DNA of 64,000 nt from Vibrio gelatinilyticus (GCF_022836845.1 NZ_JAJNNZ010000016.1:20938-84937); one strand, 5' to 3'; counted from the stretch's first letter, positions 55,283 through 64,000 are shown. Program-made: numbers and translations. The notes: generated by a model not told the origin, from the letters alone.

Positions 55283-55311
55283 CTTGAGAAAGGAAGAGGG
55301 TGCCCCTATCT
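55283..55311 (+). promoter_or_regulatory. Probable heat-shock (sigma-32) promoter of dnaK
   Basis: CTTGAG at 55283 and CCCCTAT at 55303 are 14 bases apart, close to the sigma-32 consensus, about 125 bases before dnaK. The leader that follows contains paired segments. Confidence 0.75.
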
Positions 55312-55435
55312 ATGGTGCATAGATAAAACAAACATTGTAAATTTTGTTTGCTAGCTAGGGTTGAAAGCCCGAACACTGGCCCCACATATGGGGTGTAATT
55401 AGAAACGAAATTAGAATTAATTCGGAGATAGCCTG

Positions 55436-57349
55436 ATGGGTAAAATCATTGGTATTGACTTAGGTACTACTAACTCTTGTGTTGCTGTATTGGACGGTGA
55501 CAAGCCACGCGTAATCGAAAATGCGGAAGGTGAGCGTACAACGGCATCGGTAATTGCATACACAGATGGCGAAACATTAGTTGGTCAGCCTGCTAAGCGT
55601 CAAGCAGTTACAAACCCAGAGAACACGCTATTTGCTATTAAGCGTCTTATCGGTCGTCGTTTTGAAGACGAAGAAGTACAGCGTGACATCGAAATCATGC
55701 CTTACAAAATCGTTAAGGCTGACAACGGTGATGCATGGGTAGAAGCGAAAGGCCAACAAATGGCGGCTCCTCAAGTATCAGCTGAAGTACTGAAAAAAAT
55801 GAAGAAAACAGCTGAAGACTTCCTTGGTGAGGAAGTGACTGGCGCTGTTATCACAGTACCTGCTTACTTTAACGATGCTCAGCGTCAAGCAACTAAAGAT
55901 GCTGGCCGTATCGCAGGTCTTGAAGTAAAACGTATTATCAACGAACCAACAGCAGCTGCTCTAGCATACGGTCTAGACAAGAAAGGTGGGGATCGCACTA
56001 TCGCGGTTTATGACCTTGGTGGTGGTACTTTCGATATCTCTATCATCGAGATCGACGAAGTTGAAGGCGAGAAAACGTTTGAAGTACTAGCAACTAACGG
56101 TGACACTCACCTTGGTGGTGAAGACTTTGATAACCGCATGATCAACTACCTGGTTGAAGAGTTCAAAAAAGAGCAAGGCATTGATCTTAAGAACGATCCA
56201 CTAGCAATGCAGCGTGTTAAAGAAGCCGCAGAAAAAGCGAAAATCGAGCTTTCTTCTACGACTCAAACTGACGTAAACCTTCCTTACGTTACTGCCGACG
56301 CGACTGGTCCTAAGCACATGAACGTAAAAGTGACTCGTGCGAAGCTAGAATCTTTAGTAGAAGATCTAGTGCAACGTTCTCTTGAGCCACTAAAAGTTGC
56401 TTTAGCAGACGCGGATCTATCTGTAAACGACATCAATGACGTTATCCTAGTTGGTGGTCAAACTCGTATGCCTATGGTTCAAGCTAAGGTTACTGAGTTC
56501 TTCGGTAAAGAGCCACGCAAAGACGTAAACCCTGACGAAGCAGTAGCAATGGGTGCTGCAGTTCAAGGTGGTGTACTAGCTGGTGACGTGAAAGACGTAC
56601 TTCTTCTAGACGTGACTCCTTTGTCTCTGGGTATCGAGACAATGGGCGGTGTAATGACCAAGCTAGTTGAGAAGAACACGACTATTCCAACGAAAGCGAA
56701 TCAAACATTCTCGACAGCAGAAGACAACCAAAGTGCGGTAACTATCCACGTACTTCAAGGTGAGCGTAAGCAAGCGAGCTTTAACAAGTCTCTAGGTCAA
56801 TTTAACCTAGAAGGCATTCAAGCTGCACCACGCGGTATGCCTCAAATCGAAGTAACATTCGACCTTGATGCGGACGGTATCCTACACGTATCTGCAAAAG
56901 ATAAGTCGACAGGTAAAGAGCAGAAGATCACTATCCAGGCATCTGGCGGTCTGAGCGATGACGACATCGAGAAAATGGTACAAGAAGCAGAAGCTAACAA
57001 AGAAGCGGACAAGAAGTTCGAAGAGCTAGCGACTGCACGTAACCAAGCTGACCAAATGATTCACGGTACTCGTAAGCAAGTAGAAGAAGCTGGTGAAGCA
57101 CTGCCTGCAGAAGAGAAAGAGAAGATCGAAGCGGCAATTACTGAGCTAGAAGAAGCTCGTAAAGGTGAAGACAAAGAAGCGATTGATGCAAAAGTTCAAG
57201 CGCTAATGGAAGCGGCTCAGAAGCTAATGGAAATTGCACAACAGCAAGCTCAAGCACAAGGTGCAGGCGCTGAAGCTGGTGAGCAACCTAAGCAAGACGA
57301 CGATGTTGTTGATGCTGAGTTCGAAGAAGTTAAAGACGAGAAAAAATAA
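55436..57349 (+). CDS. dnaK: Molecular chaperone DnaK
   Basis: DnaK is the general Hsp70 chaperone. The 637-residue protein has GIDLGTTNSCVAVLDG, AVYDLGGGTFDISI and VILVGGQTRMPMVQ in the ATPase domain, the linker VLLLDVTPLSLGIETMGG, the substrate domain and the C-terminal EEVKD-type tail (DDVVDAEFEEVKDEKK). GGAG precedes the ATG. dnaJ follows after 206 bases that hold three hairpins. Confidence 0.98.
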   Translation: MGKIIGIDLGTTNSCVAVLDGDKPRVIENAEGERTTASVIAYTDGETLVGQPAKRQAVTNPENTLFAIKRLIGRRFEDEEVQRDIEIMPYKIVKADNGDAWVEAKGQQMAAPQVSAEVLKKMKKTAEDFLGEEVTGAVITVPAYFNDAQRQATKDAGRIAGLEVKRIINEPTAAALAYGLDKKGGDRTIAVYDLGGGTFDISIIEIDEVEGEKTFEVLATNGDTHLGGEDFDNRMINYLVEEFKKEQGIDLKNDPLAMQRVKEAAEKAKIELSSTTQTDVNLPYVTADATGPKHMNVKVTRAKLESLVEDLVQRSLEPLKVALADADLSVNDINDVILVGGQTRMPMVQAKVTEFFGKEPRKDVNPDEAVAMGAAVQGGVLAGDVKDVLLLDVTPLSLGIETMGGVMTKLVEKNTTIPTKANQTFSTAEDNQSAVTIHVLQGERKQASFNKSLGQFNLEGIQAAPRGMPQIEVTFDLDADGILHVSAKDKSTGKEQKITIQASGGLSDDDIEKMVQEAEANKEADKKFEELATARNQADQMIHGTRKQVEEAGEALPAEEKEKIEAAITELEEARKGEDKEAIDAKVQALMEAAQKLMEIAQQQAQAQGAGAEAGEQPKQDDDVVDAEFEEVKDEKK

Positions 57350-57360
57350 TTTGATTATGC

Positions 57361-57498
57361 TCACTACCCCATCTTAGGGGTAGTGACGAATACAATTATT
57401 GAGTTGCGGGCGTTTGGGGAGACCTTCACGCCCGCATGTTTGTAAATCTCAGTGTATAAACTTGTCGCTCTAGATAAGGAAGTGAATCTTTATCTAGA
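57361..57498 (+). other. Three successive hairpins between dnaK and dnaJ
   Basis: Perfect inverted repeats occur in a row: CACTACCCC/GGGGTAGTG (57362-57386), TGCGGGCGT/ACGCCCGCA (57405-57436) and TCTAGATAA/TTATCTAGA (57469-57498). None is followed by a long T tract, so they look like mRNA processing or stability elements rather than terminators. Confidence 0.7.
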
Positions 57499-57555
57499 AC
57501 GATACAACCCCAAAGCAGCGGTAGCTGTTTGTTGAAGTAATTGGTAACAAGCAAT

Positions 57556-58695
57556 ATGTCAAAACGTGATTTTTACGAAGTATTAGGCGTCGAACGTGAT
57601 GCGTCAGAGCGCGACATCAAGAAGGCCTACAAGCGTCTAGCAATGAAATTTCACCCAGATCGCAATCAGGGTGATGATGGCGCAGCAGAAAAGTTTAAAG
57701 AAGTAAAAGAAGCGTACGAGATCCTGACCGATACTCAAAAGAAAGCGGCTTATGATCAATATGGACATGCGGCCTTTGAACAAGGCGGCATGGGCGGCGG
57801 CGGCTTTGGTGGCGGTAGCGGCGATTTTGGTGACATTTTTGGTGATGTATTTGGCGACATCTTCGGTGGCGGTGGCCGTCGTGGTCAAGCGCGTGCGCAA
57901 CGTGGTGCTGACCTTCGTTACAATATGGAGCTTACGCTTGAAGAAGCAGTCCGTGGCTGCTCAAAAGAAATTGAAGTACCGACACTGGTTGAGTGTGAAA
58001 CATGCGATGGTAGCGGCGCGAAGAAAGGCTCGTCAGCACAAACTTGTGGCACTTGTCATGGCCATGGCCAAGTTCAGATGCGCCAAGGTTTTTTTGCCGT
58101 ACAACAAACTTGCCCAACATGTCACGGCAAAGGTCAAATCATCAAAGATCCTTGTAACAGTTGTCATGGTCAGGGACGCAAGCAGAAAACCAAAACACTG
58201 CAAGTTAAGATCCCTGCTGGCGTAGATACGGGTGACCGTATCCGCCTGTCTGGTGAAGGTGAAGCGGGTGAGCAAGGAGCTCCAGCGGGTGACTTGTATG
58301 TTCAAGTGCATGTTAAAGAGCATCACATCTTCGAGCGCGATGGCAGCAACTTGTACTGCGAAGTGCCAGTAAGTTTCTCGCAAGCGGCTTTAGGTGGTGA
58401 AGTAGAAGTTCCGACTTTAGATGGCCGTGTTAGCCTCAAGGTGCCAGAAGAAACTCAAACGGGTCGAATGTTCCGTATGCGCGGTAAAGGCGTTAAGGGT
58501 GTTCGTGGCGGCGGTGTGGGGGACCTCATTGTTAAACTGGTCATCGAAACGCCGGTGAAGCTGAGTTCGCGTCAGAAAGAATTGCTACGTGAGTTTGAAG
58601 AAACCTGTGGTGGTGATGCGGCAAATAAGCACAACCCTAAATCAGAAGGTTTTTTTAACGGTGTTAAAAAGTTCTTCGATGATCTAACCAGCTAA
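57556..58695 (+). CDS. dnaJ: Co-chaperone DnaJ
   Basis: DnaJ delivers substrates to DnaK and stimulates its ATPase. The 379-residue type I Hsp40 has a J domain with HPDRNQ, a Gly/Phe-rich region (about 75-110), and four CxxCxGxG zinc repeats (CETCDGSG, CGTCHGHG, CPTCHGKG, CNSCHGQG). The C-terminal substrate domains follow. ATG 57556 is used rather than TTG 57541, since it gives the normal start MSKRDFYEVLG. Confidence 0.98.
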   Translation: MSKRDFYEVLGVERDASERDIKKAYKRLAMKFHPDRNQGDDGAAEKFKEVKEAYEILTDTQKKAAYDQYGHAAFEQGGMGGGGFGGGSGDFGDIFGDVFGDIFGGGGRRGQARAQRGADLRYNMELTLEEAVRGCSKEIEVPTLVECETCDGSGAKKGSSAQTCGTCHGHGQVQMRQGFFAVQQTCPTCHGKGQIIKDPCNSCHGQGRKQKTKTLQVKIPAGVDTGDRIRLSGEGEAGEQGAPAGDLYVQVHVKEHHIFERDGSNLYCEVPVSFSQAALGGEVEVPTLDGRVSLKVPEETQTGRMFRMRGKGVKGVRGGGVGDLIVKLVIETPVKLSSRQKELLREFEETCGGDAANKHNPKSEGFFNGVKKFFDDLTS

Positions 58696-58712
58696 ACGGT
58701 TAGTATTACTTG

Positions 58713-58742
58713 TAAAGGCCTGCTCTTAGCAGGCCTTTTTTA
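58713..58742 (+). terminator. Terminator after dnaJ
   Basis: An AAAGGCCTGC/GCAGGCCTTT stem with a TCTTA loop and a T tract overlaps the 3' end of the convergent pilin gene. Confidence 0.88.
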
Positions 58743-59153
58743 TTTCCAACAGCTCGCTGGTAGCATGTTGCCAATCGCATCAAGAGTGATTCGTTTATCT
58801 GAATTTAAACACGAATCTTCCAACTGTGGACTTCCTTTTGCTGGGGTGGCACTGAGCGTATAACCATTGTCTGCGGTGACGGTAAACTGGTAGCGAGACG
58901 GGTCAGACTCACAGAGCACACATTGACCTGCGGAAATGACACTTTCGAATTGATAGCTGCCGTTAAATTCTTTTTCCAACTCCAGTTGCATCCTCATGAG
59001 ATCGGTCAATGCTGCCGTTCTATGACTGCCGAGTACCTGTTGTTTGTAAACAGGGTAAGCTATGGAAACAAATAGACTCAATATTGCAAGACTGATGACA
59101 ATTTCGATCAACGTCAAACCAATTTGTCTGCTGCTTCTTTTATTACATATCAT
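58740..59153 (-). CDS. Type IV prepilin (PilE-like)
   Basis: The 137-residue prepilin has a short positive leader and the type III signal QIG|LTLIEIVISLAILSLFV, with Glu at position +5 of the mature protein. A C-terminal globular part has four cysteines, two close together (QCVLCESD) and two near the end (EDSCLNSD, ASCWK). It corresponds in place to the pilin-like gene after dnaJ in V. cholerae, a minor component of the type IVa (DNA-uptake) pilus. It is divergent from the fimT-led operon. Confidence 0.88.
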   Translation of the reverse strand: MICNKRSSRQIGLTLIEIVISLAILSLFVSIAYPVYKQQVLGSHRTAALTDLMRMQLELEKEFNGSYQFESVISAGQCVLCESDPSRYQFTVTADNGYTLSATPAKGSPQLEDSCLNSDKRITLDAIGNMLPASCWK

Positions 59154-59267
59154 TTATCAAACCTAGCCCGATTCTCGACCAACTCAACCTTTACTAGTGT
59201 TCTACTCTGCTACGATTTAAGCAACTAAGTTTATATTCTTTCTGTTTTTTTCATTGGAAATCGCGAA

Positions 59268-59774
59268 ATGAGTCGAGGCTTTAGCATGATTGAATTCGGT
59301 ATCTTATTGGCAGTGGTCACGCTGCTAATGAGCATTTTTGTGCCCAGTTATTGGACAATGTCTAATAAGTTTCTGGTTAAACGTACCAGTGAGCAAGTGT
59401 TCAATTTAATGATTCAAACCAAATCTGAAGCGGTACTTCGCGGGCAGGATTTATGGTTTCATATTGATAACCTGCCAAATGGAGGCGGTCAATCGCGTTG
59501 GCGGGCGCTCGTTTCAACGAGTAAGAGTGACTTTAGTGATCCCTTATTTGAATTGGCTGACCAGAGTTTTGTGGATCTTTATGTCGATATGAATCATAGC
59601 TCGATGCAAATTAAGTTTGATCGTCTTACGGGCGCAGCGCTAAGTGCAGGAACGATGACCTTCAAACAATCAGCTCAGAATAGCCAAGGCGTTGGTATTA
59701 AAACCTCTACAGGCTCTGGGCGGGTAGTGCTCTGTCAGTTTGGCGACTTTGATCCATTATTGGGGGAATGTTAA
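59268..59774 (+). CDS. fimT: Minor pseudopilin, FimT/GspH type
   Basis: The 168-residue protein has a very short leader and the prepilin motif MSRG|FSMIEFGILLAVVTLLMS with Glu +5. The GspH/FimT-like domain that follows contains the usual RTSEQVFNLMIQTKSEAVLRG. Minor pilins prime pilus assembly. Its stop overlaps the start of the pilW-like gene by seven bases, so the operon is translationally coupled. Confidence 0.88.
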   Translation: MSRGFSMIEFGILLAVVTLLMSIFVPSYWTMSNKFLVKRTSEQVFNLMIQTKSEAVLRGQDLWFHIDNLPNGGGQSRWRALVSTSKSDFSDPLFELADQSFVDLYVDMNHSSMQIKFDRLTGAALSAGTMTFKQSAQNSQGVGIKTSTGSGRVVLCQFGDFDPLLGEC

Positions 59775-60388
59775 ACATGCCTGTTAGAAAGCGTAGCCGA
59801 CAGTTCGGCACATCGTTAGTTGAACTGATGGTGGCATCGACGATTGGGGTACTCTGTCTACTTTCGATTGGTGCGATGTTTTTATCGCTGCAAGGAAATA
59901 ACAGCGCCAATTACAAAGGGAAAATATTAGAACAAACCTTAGTCACTTTGTCTCGGCGGCTAGAAAATGATCTAACTCGAGCGGGCTATGGGCAGCATGG
60001 CTCAGCAAGTTTATTAGATGATGCTACGAGAGTCGTTGAGCAACAAGGCGGTGGGCTGCAGTACGTCTATTGGGATGTTCATCATGAGACTCCCTCCTAT
60101 CAAAATGTTGCCTGGATGTATGAAAGTGACCCTATAGGCAGACTAAAAATATGTTCTGATCGGCAAGATTCACCTATGACGGTAGCGGCGGTGAGCATTA
60201 TAAACTGTGAAAAAATGGTCGATGATAAGCTCATAGAGATCACCGAGTTCGGGGTTACAAGTGCTGATATGACAAGCAGCATCACGAGTAAAACCTGGAT
60301 AAAAATGGTGCTTTCAGGAAGATTAGCCAATGATCACTCAGTGACCAGAACCCTACAGCGCAACATTATTGTGAGAAATGGAACATGA
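59768..60388 (+). CDS. pilW: Minor pilin, PilW type
   Basis: The 206-residue protein has the prepilin motif QFG|TSLVELMVASTIGVLCLLS with Glu +5, followed by RLENDLTRAGYGQHG, typical of PilW. ATG 59768 overlaps the fimT stop; ATG 59777 is in frame and also possible. It overlaps the next gene by four bases. Confidence 0.88.
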   Translation: MLNMPVRKRSRQFGTSLVELMVASTIGVLCLLSIGAMFLSLQGNNSANYKGKILEQTLVTLSRRLENDLTRAGYGQHGSASLLDDATRVVEQQGGGLQYVYWDVHHETPSYQNVAWMYESDPIGRLKICSDRQDSPMTVAAVSIINCEKMVDDKLIEITEFGVTSADMTSSITSKTWIKMVLSGRLANDHSVTRTLQRNIIVRNGT

Positions 60389-61674
60389 ACACGTTAAATC
60401 AGCGCGGAGCTGTGGTTTTACTGGTAACCAGTGTTTTGATGATGGTCTCATTAGCTGTAGTGGTCGGCGCTTACAAAGCGTCACTGTATCAGATAAAACG
60501 CGCACAAAATGAAAGCAGTGTTTGGGCTCAAAGAGCACGCGCAGAAGGAGTATTAGATTGCGCTTTTGCGTATGTGCAAACTTATTCGACTTCACCAGCT
60601 CAGTTACTCAGTGAAGGGAGCGACTTTTCTGAACTGTGCCAGTTAAGTGAATTTGATTCTCAGCTGATTGTTGAAAATGGAGAGGAGTTTACTCTTACAG
60701 CCACATCAGGCTATCAAAAAGTACAAAGAGTTATTCAGCAACTAGGTAGCGAGCCCCAAGGTGCGATTCAAACCGTTGGCCCGCTCAAGTTGATTGGCAC
60801 CACGGTTATATCACCTAATGTAAGCACAGAGCCTATCAATTCAAGCGAACATGAATTTGCCTGCACGAGTGTGACTTATGCCGATAGTTTTACTTTTCAA
60901 TATGATGCAACGCAAGGCTTTAGTGGGCGTGATCATGGCCTAGAGGTTGTCGCGCCAGTATTCGATGGAGCTTTTCCTGGCCTTAGTAGGCAATGTGCAG
61001 ATGACTACAAAACAGTGATAGGTAAGCAAGAAGATAAGGCGTTTACGCTTTCCCTTAACAAATCTCATGATAGAGGGCCGTTTAAGAAAGATTTTATCGC
61101 CAATGCGAGGCTTAATCCATTTCGAGATCTCTTTGGTGGAAACGCTAGCGAGACAAGTCTTGCCAATATCTCATCTGATGCGACGCGCTTTAAGCGAATT
61201 ACCAATTTTGAAGCCAATCAATGCTCCCAACTGATAGAAGATCATTTTGTACTCGGAGAAGAAAGAGGCCTGTGGCTAGAAGGGCATTGTTATATTGATC
61301 GGGCTGTTGCTGCAAACGCAAACGCTACTCAGCTGTTAGTGGTCAATAATGGCGCATTGGCCTTAAATGGATCCCTTGTTTTTAATGGAGTAGTTTATCA
61401 TCGAGTGGACATGGAAAATAACACTGTCCGTGACTCACTTGATGAGTTCTGGACAAGTGCCTCAGTGCAAGTGCACTTTAAAGATTTCATAGAAGAGAAC
61501 TCAGTCAGTATTCAAATTACTTCGAGCTTTCCAAAGGGCGGGTTGATTTTTGACGCTAAGGGGGGGCTAACAACCCTAGTTGGCGATTTGGATATTGATT
61601 ATGTGTCTAATGGCAACACAACGGTTGGCTCTCTTTCATACCATTGGAAAAAAGGATCGTGGCGTGATTTCTAA
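60385..61674 (+). CDS. Minor-pilin-like membrane protein at the PilX position
   Basis: The 429-residue protein begins MNTLNQRGAVVLLVTSVLMMVSLAVVVGAYKA, an N-terminal membrane helix like that of PilX, but the residue at +5 is not Glu, as is common in PilX/GspK. The remainder is a large extracytoplasmic domain with several cysteines. It is more than twice the usual PilX length. The gene overlaps both neighbours in the fimT-pilW-pilX-pilV order, which supports a minor-pilin role. Confidence 0.75.
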   Translation: MNTLNQRGAVVLLVTSVLMMVSLAVVVGAYKASLYQIKRAQNESSVWAQRARAEGVLDCAFAYVQTYSTSPAQLLSEGSDFSELCQLSEFDSQLIVENGEEFTLTATSGYQKVQRVIQQLGSEPQGAIQTVGPLKLIGTTVISPNVSTEPINSSEHEFACTSVTYADSFTFQYDATQGFSGRDHGLEVVAPVFDGAFPGLSRQCADDYKTVIGKQEDKAFTLSLNKSHDRGPFKKDFIANARLNPFRDLFGGNASETSLANISSDATRFKRITNFEANQCSQLIEDHFVLGEERGLWLEGHCYIDRAVAANANATQLLVVNNGALALNGSLVFNGVVYHRVDMENNTVRDSLDEFWTSASVQVHFKDFIEENSVSIQITSSFPKGGLIFDAKGGLTTLVGDLDIDYVSNGNTTVGSLSYHWKKGSWRDF

Positions 61675-62074
61675 ACAGAATGGTTTTAGTTTACTGGAAG
61701 TCTCGATAGCGTTGTCACTCATTGCTGTTGGAGCGTTAGGCCTGCTGAAAATGCAAGTCTTTATCGAGCAGCGCGCCTTATACAGCTACCAGAGCCTAGA
61801 GGCCATGAGTTTGGCTCAGTCTAAAATGGATTGGTTTCGAAACCATGGGGATGCGACGGTATCAGCCCCTAGTTTTGTAATGGCTAACTTCGATACGAGT
61901 ATTGTTGACGGACAAGATGACAGCCATCCACTCTACCTATTGCAATGGGAGATCGCCAATGTGGCGTTGCTCGGCAATGTCAAAACAGTACAAATGACCG
62001 CGCATTGGAGTAATCCTTTTGGCCCTCAAAAAGTGGAGTTGAAAAGTCAAATTTCTCGCTTTAGCGAGTATTAA
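61664..62074 (+). CDS. pilV: Minor pilin, PilV type
   Basis: The 136-residue protein has the prepilin motif KQNG|FSLLEVSIALSLIAVGALGL with Glu +5, then LKMQ...EAMSLAQSKMDWFRNHGD. GTG 61664 with AAGGA seven bases upstream is used; it overlaps the preceding stop by 11 bases. A longer frame to 61580 lies inside the previous gene. It is the last gene of the minor-pilin operon. Confidence 0.86.
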   Translation: MISKQNGFSLLEVSIALSLIAVGALGLLKMQVFIEQRALYSYQSLEAMSLAQSKMDWFRNHGDATVSAPSFVMANFDTSIVDGQDDSHPLYLLQWEIANVALLGNVKTVQMTAHWSNPFGPQKVELKSQISRFSEY

Positions 62075-62409
62075 TCCTCTCGTCATATTTTTTAGCATTT
62101 TCCCCTAAAAACTTACCATTTCAATTCACTTCTTGCTTTTCTTTAAATAGACAAAGCGTCATCAACTATGGTTACTAGATTGGGTACTTTACGTGCTAGT
62201 TAGGTGATTGTATGGTTAATGTGGCTTCTTGTGTGTCATAAATGTTATATGTAGGGGTATTTTTTGCAAAATAAGTCTACAAATATGGAAAAAGATCCAA
62301 ATTATCTACTAATTTTTCTCGTAATAAATAAAATAGCTCAGTAATAAAAAGTTCATAGTGAAACTTAGTAAAAAATTCACGAACAACAACATCAAACTAC
62401 GGAGTTACC
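62075..62409. other. AT-rich intergenic stretch before the AbgT gene
   Basis: No gene or strong hairpin is seen in 335 bases. The right half is very AT-rich and presumably holds the promoter of the transporter gene. Confidence 0.4.
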
Positions 62410-63969
62410 ATGAGTAACCAATCTATTAATTCAGCACCATCTTCGAAGCCGACAGGGATGGATCGCTTTTTAAACTTTATTGAACGAGCGGGTAATAAGA
62501 TCCCAGATCCTGCCATCTTGTTTTTCTGGGCTTTGGTTATCGTGTGGGTGGCGTCAGCACTTCTTTCTAACGTTTCTTTTGATCTCGTTAACCCACGTAC
62601 AGGCGCAGCTCTAGAGGTTAAAAACCTTCTTACCGGTGAAGCTCTGGCCAGTTTCTTAGCCAACATGGTGACGACCTTTACTGGCTTTGCGCCGTTAGGT
62701 ATCGTTCTTGTTGCGATGCTAGGTGTTGGTGTGGCAGATTCATCAGGCTTTATCACAACAGGCCTGAAGAAAATGCTGAACTTTACGCCAGCTAAGCTGT
62801 TAACGCCAATGTTGATTTTGGTTGCTATCGTATCGCATACCGCTGCAGATGCTGGCTACGTTCTGGTTATTCCTCTAGGTGGTATTATCTTCCACGCAGC
62901 AGGTCGTCACCCACTCGCGGGTATCGCGGCAGCATTTTCGGGTGTATCGGGTGGTTTCTCAGCAAACTTCATTCCGTCTGGCATCGATCCACTATTGGCA
63001 GGTTTCACACAAACCTCAGCCCAAGTACTCGATCCAAACTATATTGTTAACCCATTAGCGAACATTTTCTTTACAGGTCTGTCTTCTTTCCTAATCGTTG
63101 CGATTGGTTGGTACGTGACGGAGAAAATCATTGAACCACGCCTGAAGAATACTCCTGTTGATGACGATGCTGAAGAAGCACCGGATCTAGGTACATTCAC
63201 TCAGACTGAATCTAAGGCATTCCGTGCCGCGGGTTGGGCTATGGTTGCTGGTATCGCACTTCTCATTGCTGCGATCATTCCAGAATCGTCAGCACTGCGT
63301 TCTCCAGAAGGCGAGATCACCTCGTTCTCAGCACCGCTTATGAAATCCATCGTTCCATTGATCTTCATTTTGTTCATTATCCCAGGTTATGTTTACGGCC
63401 GAGTGGCGGGCACTTTTAAAACCAGCAATGACGTTATTAAAGCCATGTCAGATACAATGGCAACGATGGGCGCGTACATTGTAATGTCGTTCTTCTGTGC
63501 ACAGTTCTTATCGGCGTTTGGTCAATCTAACATTGGTACTATGCTTGCGCTTTACGGAGCAGAAGGTCTAAAAGCGATGAACTTGCCTGGTCAGGCAACC
63601 ATTGTTGGTATGATCTTGCTAACCGCTTTTGTTAACCTTTTGGTTGGTTCAGCATCGGCGAAGTGGGCGTTGATTGGTCCAATCCTTGTTCCAATGCTAA
63701 TGGCGGTAGGTATTTCACCTGAACTTTCGCAAGCGGCATACCGTGTAGGTGATTCCGTATCGAACATCATCTCGCCACTAATGGTATTTTTCCCACTGGT
63801 TGTGGTTTACTGCCAACGCTATGTTAAGTCTACCGGTATCGGTACACTGGCATCACTGATGATGCCATTCTCTATCGCGATGCTCATTGGTTGGACTATC
63901 TTCTTGCTAGCTTACTGGGCTCTTGGTATCCCTCTAGGTATCCAAGCGCCTTACACTTACACAATGTAA
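62410..63969 (+). CDS. AbgT-family transporter
   Basis: The 519-residue inner-membrane protein has about eleven hydrophobic spans. AbgT signatures are NKIPDPAILFFWALVIVW, GFAPLGIVLVAMLGVGVADSSGF, SHTAADAGYVLVIPLGGIIFHAAGRHPLAG and the conserved SASAKWALIGPILVPM. Members import p-aminobenzoyl-glutamate or export sulfonamide-like antimetabolites. The substrate here is unknown. A central cytosolic loop (about residues 245-280) is acidic. It appears complete. The remaining 31 bases of the window show nothing clear. Confidence 0.92.
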   Translation: MSNQSINSAPSSKPTGMDRFLNFIERAGNKIPDPAILFFWALVIVWVASALLSNVSFDLVNPRTGAALEVKNLLTGEALASFLANMVTTFTGFAPLGIVLVAMLGVGVADSSGFITTGLKKMLNFTPAKLLTPMLILVAIVSHTAADAGYVLVIPLGGIIFHAAGRHPLAGIAAAFSGVSGGFSANFIPSGIDPLLAGFTQTSAQVLDPNYIVNPLANIFFTGLSSFLIVAIGWYVTEKIIEPRLKNTPVDDDAEEAPDLGTFTQTESKAFRAAGWAMVAGIALLIAAIIPESSALRSPEGEITSFSAPLMKSIVPLIFILFIIPGYVYGRVAGTFKTSNDVIKAMSDTMATMGAYIVMSFFCAQFLSAFGQSNIGTMLALYGAEGLKAMNLPGQATIVGMILLTAFVNLLVGSASAKWALIGPILVPMLMAVGISPELSQAAYRVGDSVSNIISPLMVFFPLVVVYCQRYVKSTGIGTLASLMMPFSIAMLIGWTIFLLAYWALGIPLGIQAPYTYTM

Positions 63970-64000
63970 GAGTTGGTTTAGTTATGAAAAGCCCGTCTTC

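Noticed and set aside
58713..58742. Truncation of the PilE-like prepilin by the dnaJ terminator overlap
   Set aside because: The pilin frame ends normally at 58740 with a conserved-looking C-terminal cysteine, and the overlap is only a few bases.
1..64000. CRISPR array, prophage or insertion sequence
   Set aside because: No regularly spaced repeats, no transposase or phage motifs and no flanking target duplications were seen. The repeats present are single hairpins or one tandem pair.

Overview
This window reads as chromosome 1 of a Vibrio species. The tmRNA encodes the Vibrio-type tag ANDENYALAA. The gene order queA-tgt-yajC-secDF, suhB, trmJ, isc, pepB, ndk, rlmN, rodZ, ispG, hisS, yfgM, bamB, der, xseA, guaBA, then ssrA-smpB-ratAB-bamE-recN-nadK-grpE-dnaKJ and a minor-pilin cluster follows the V. 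cholerae VC0737-VC0768 and VC0847-VC0861 blocks as I remember them. Base composition is even and moderate. I see no insertion sequence, integrase, phage gene or CRISPR array, and I cannot name the species.

Layout. 1-1.3 kb: the 3' end of an oxyR-type regulator, then about 0.9 kb without genes that ends in an intrinsic terminator. 1.3-9.5 kb: CBS protein, queuosine genes, SecDF-YajC, suhB, trmJ. 9.5-15.2 kb: the complete isc Fe-S assembly operon behind two IscR boxes in a long inverted repeat, with a terminator-like hairpin between iscA and hscB. 15.4-26 kb: pepB, ndk, rlmN, rodZ, ispG, hisS, yfgM, bamB, der. 26-30.6 kb is an accessory stretch: an AlaX-like editing protein, a GAF-GGDEF protein, a zinc-ribbon protein, and a two-gene beta-glucan module (a GH5 with a GlyGly-CTERM tail and a GH16 lipoprotein whose fold order is circularly permuted). 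30.8-37.2 kb: xseA, guaBA and an amino-acid:Na+ symporter. 37.5-45.3 kb is a second accessory stretch: thiD with a TPP riboswitch, a chitinase scar lacking the catalytic domain, ribB with an FMN riboswitch, a soluble FIST-domain chemoreceptor, a 56-residue secreted protein with its own terminator, and a Cache-domain chemoreceptor. 45.5-58.7 kb: ssrA, smpB, ratAB, bamE, recN (44-bp palindrome holding two SOS boxes), nadK, grpE, a dicarboxylate-type symporter, a CBM2-GH5-CBM6 glucanase, dnaK, dnaJ. 58.7-62.1 kb: type IV minor pilins. 62.4-64 kb: an AbgT-family transporter.

Much of the window is housekeeping: protein export and outer-membrane assembly (SecDF, BamB, BamE), Fe-S biogenesis, chaperones, ribosome rescue and tRNA modification. 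The accessory genes fit a marine polysaccharide user: three glycoside hydrolases for beta-glucans or cellulose, a chitinase relic, two chemoreceptors and a diguanylate cyclase candidate. Start codons were moved from the longest ORF where a ribosome-binding site or family alignment supported it; each entry says so. Family assignments come from recognising motifs by eye, not from database searches.
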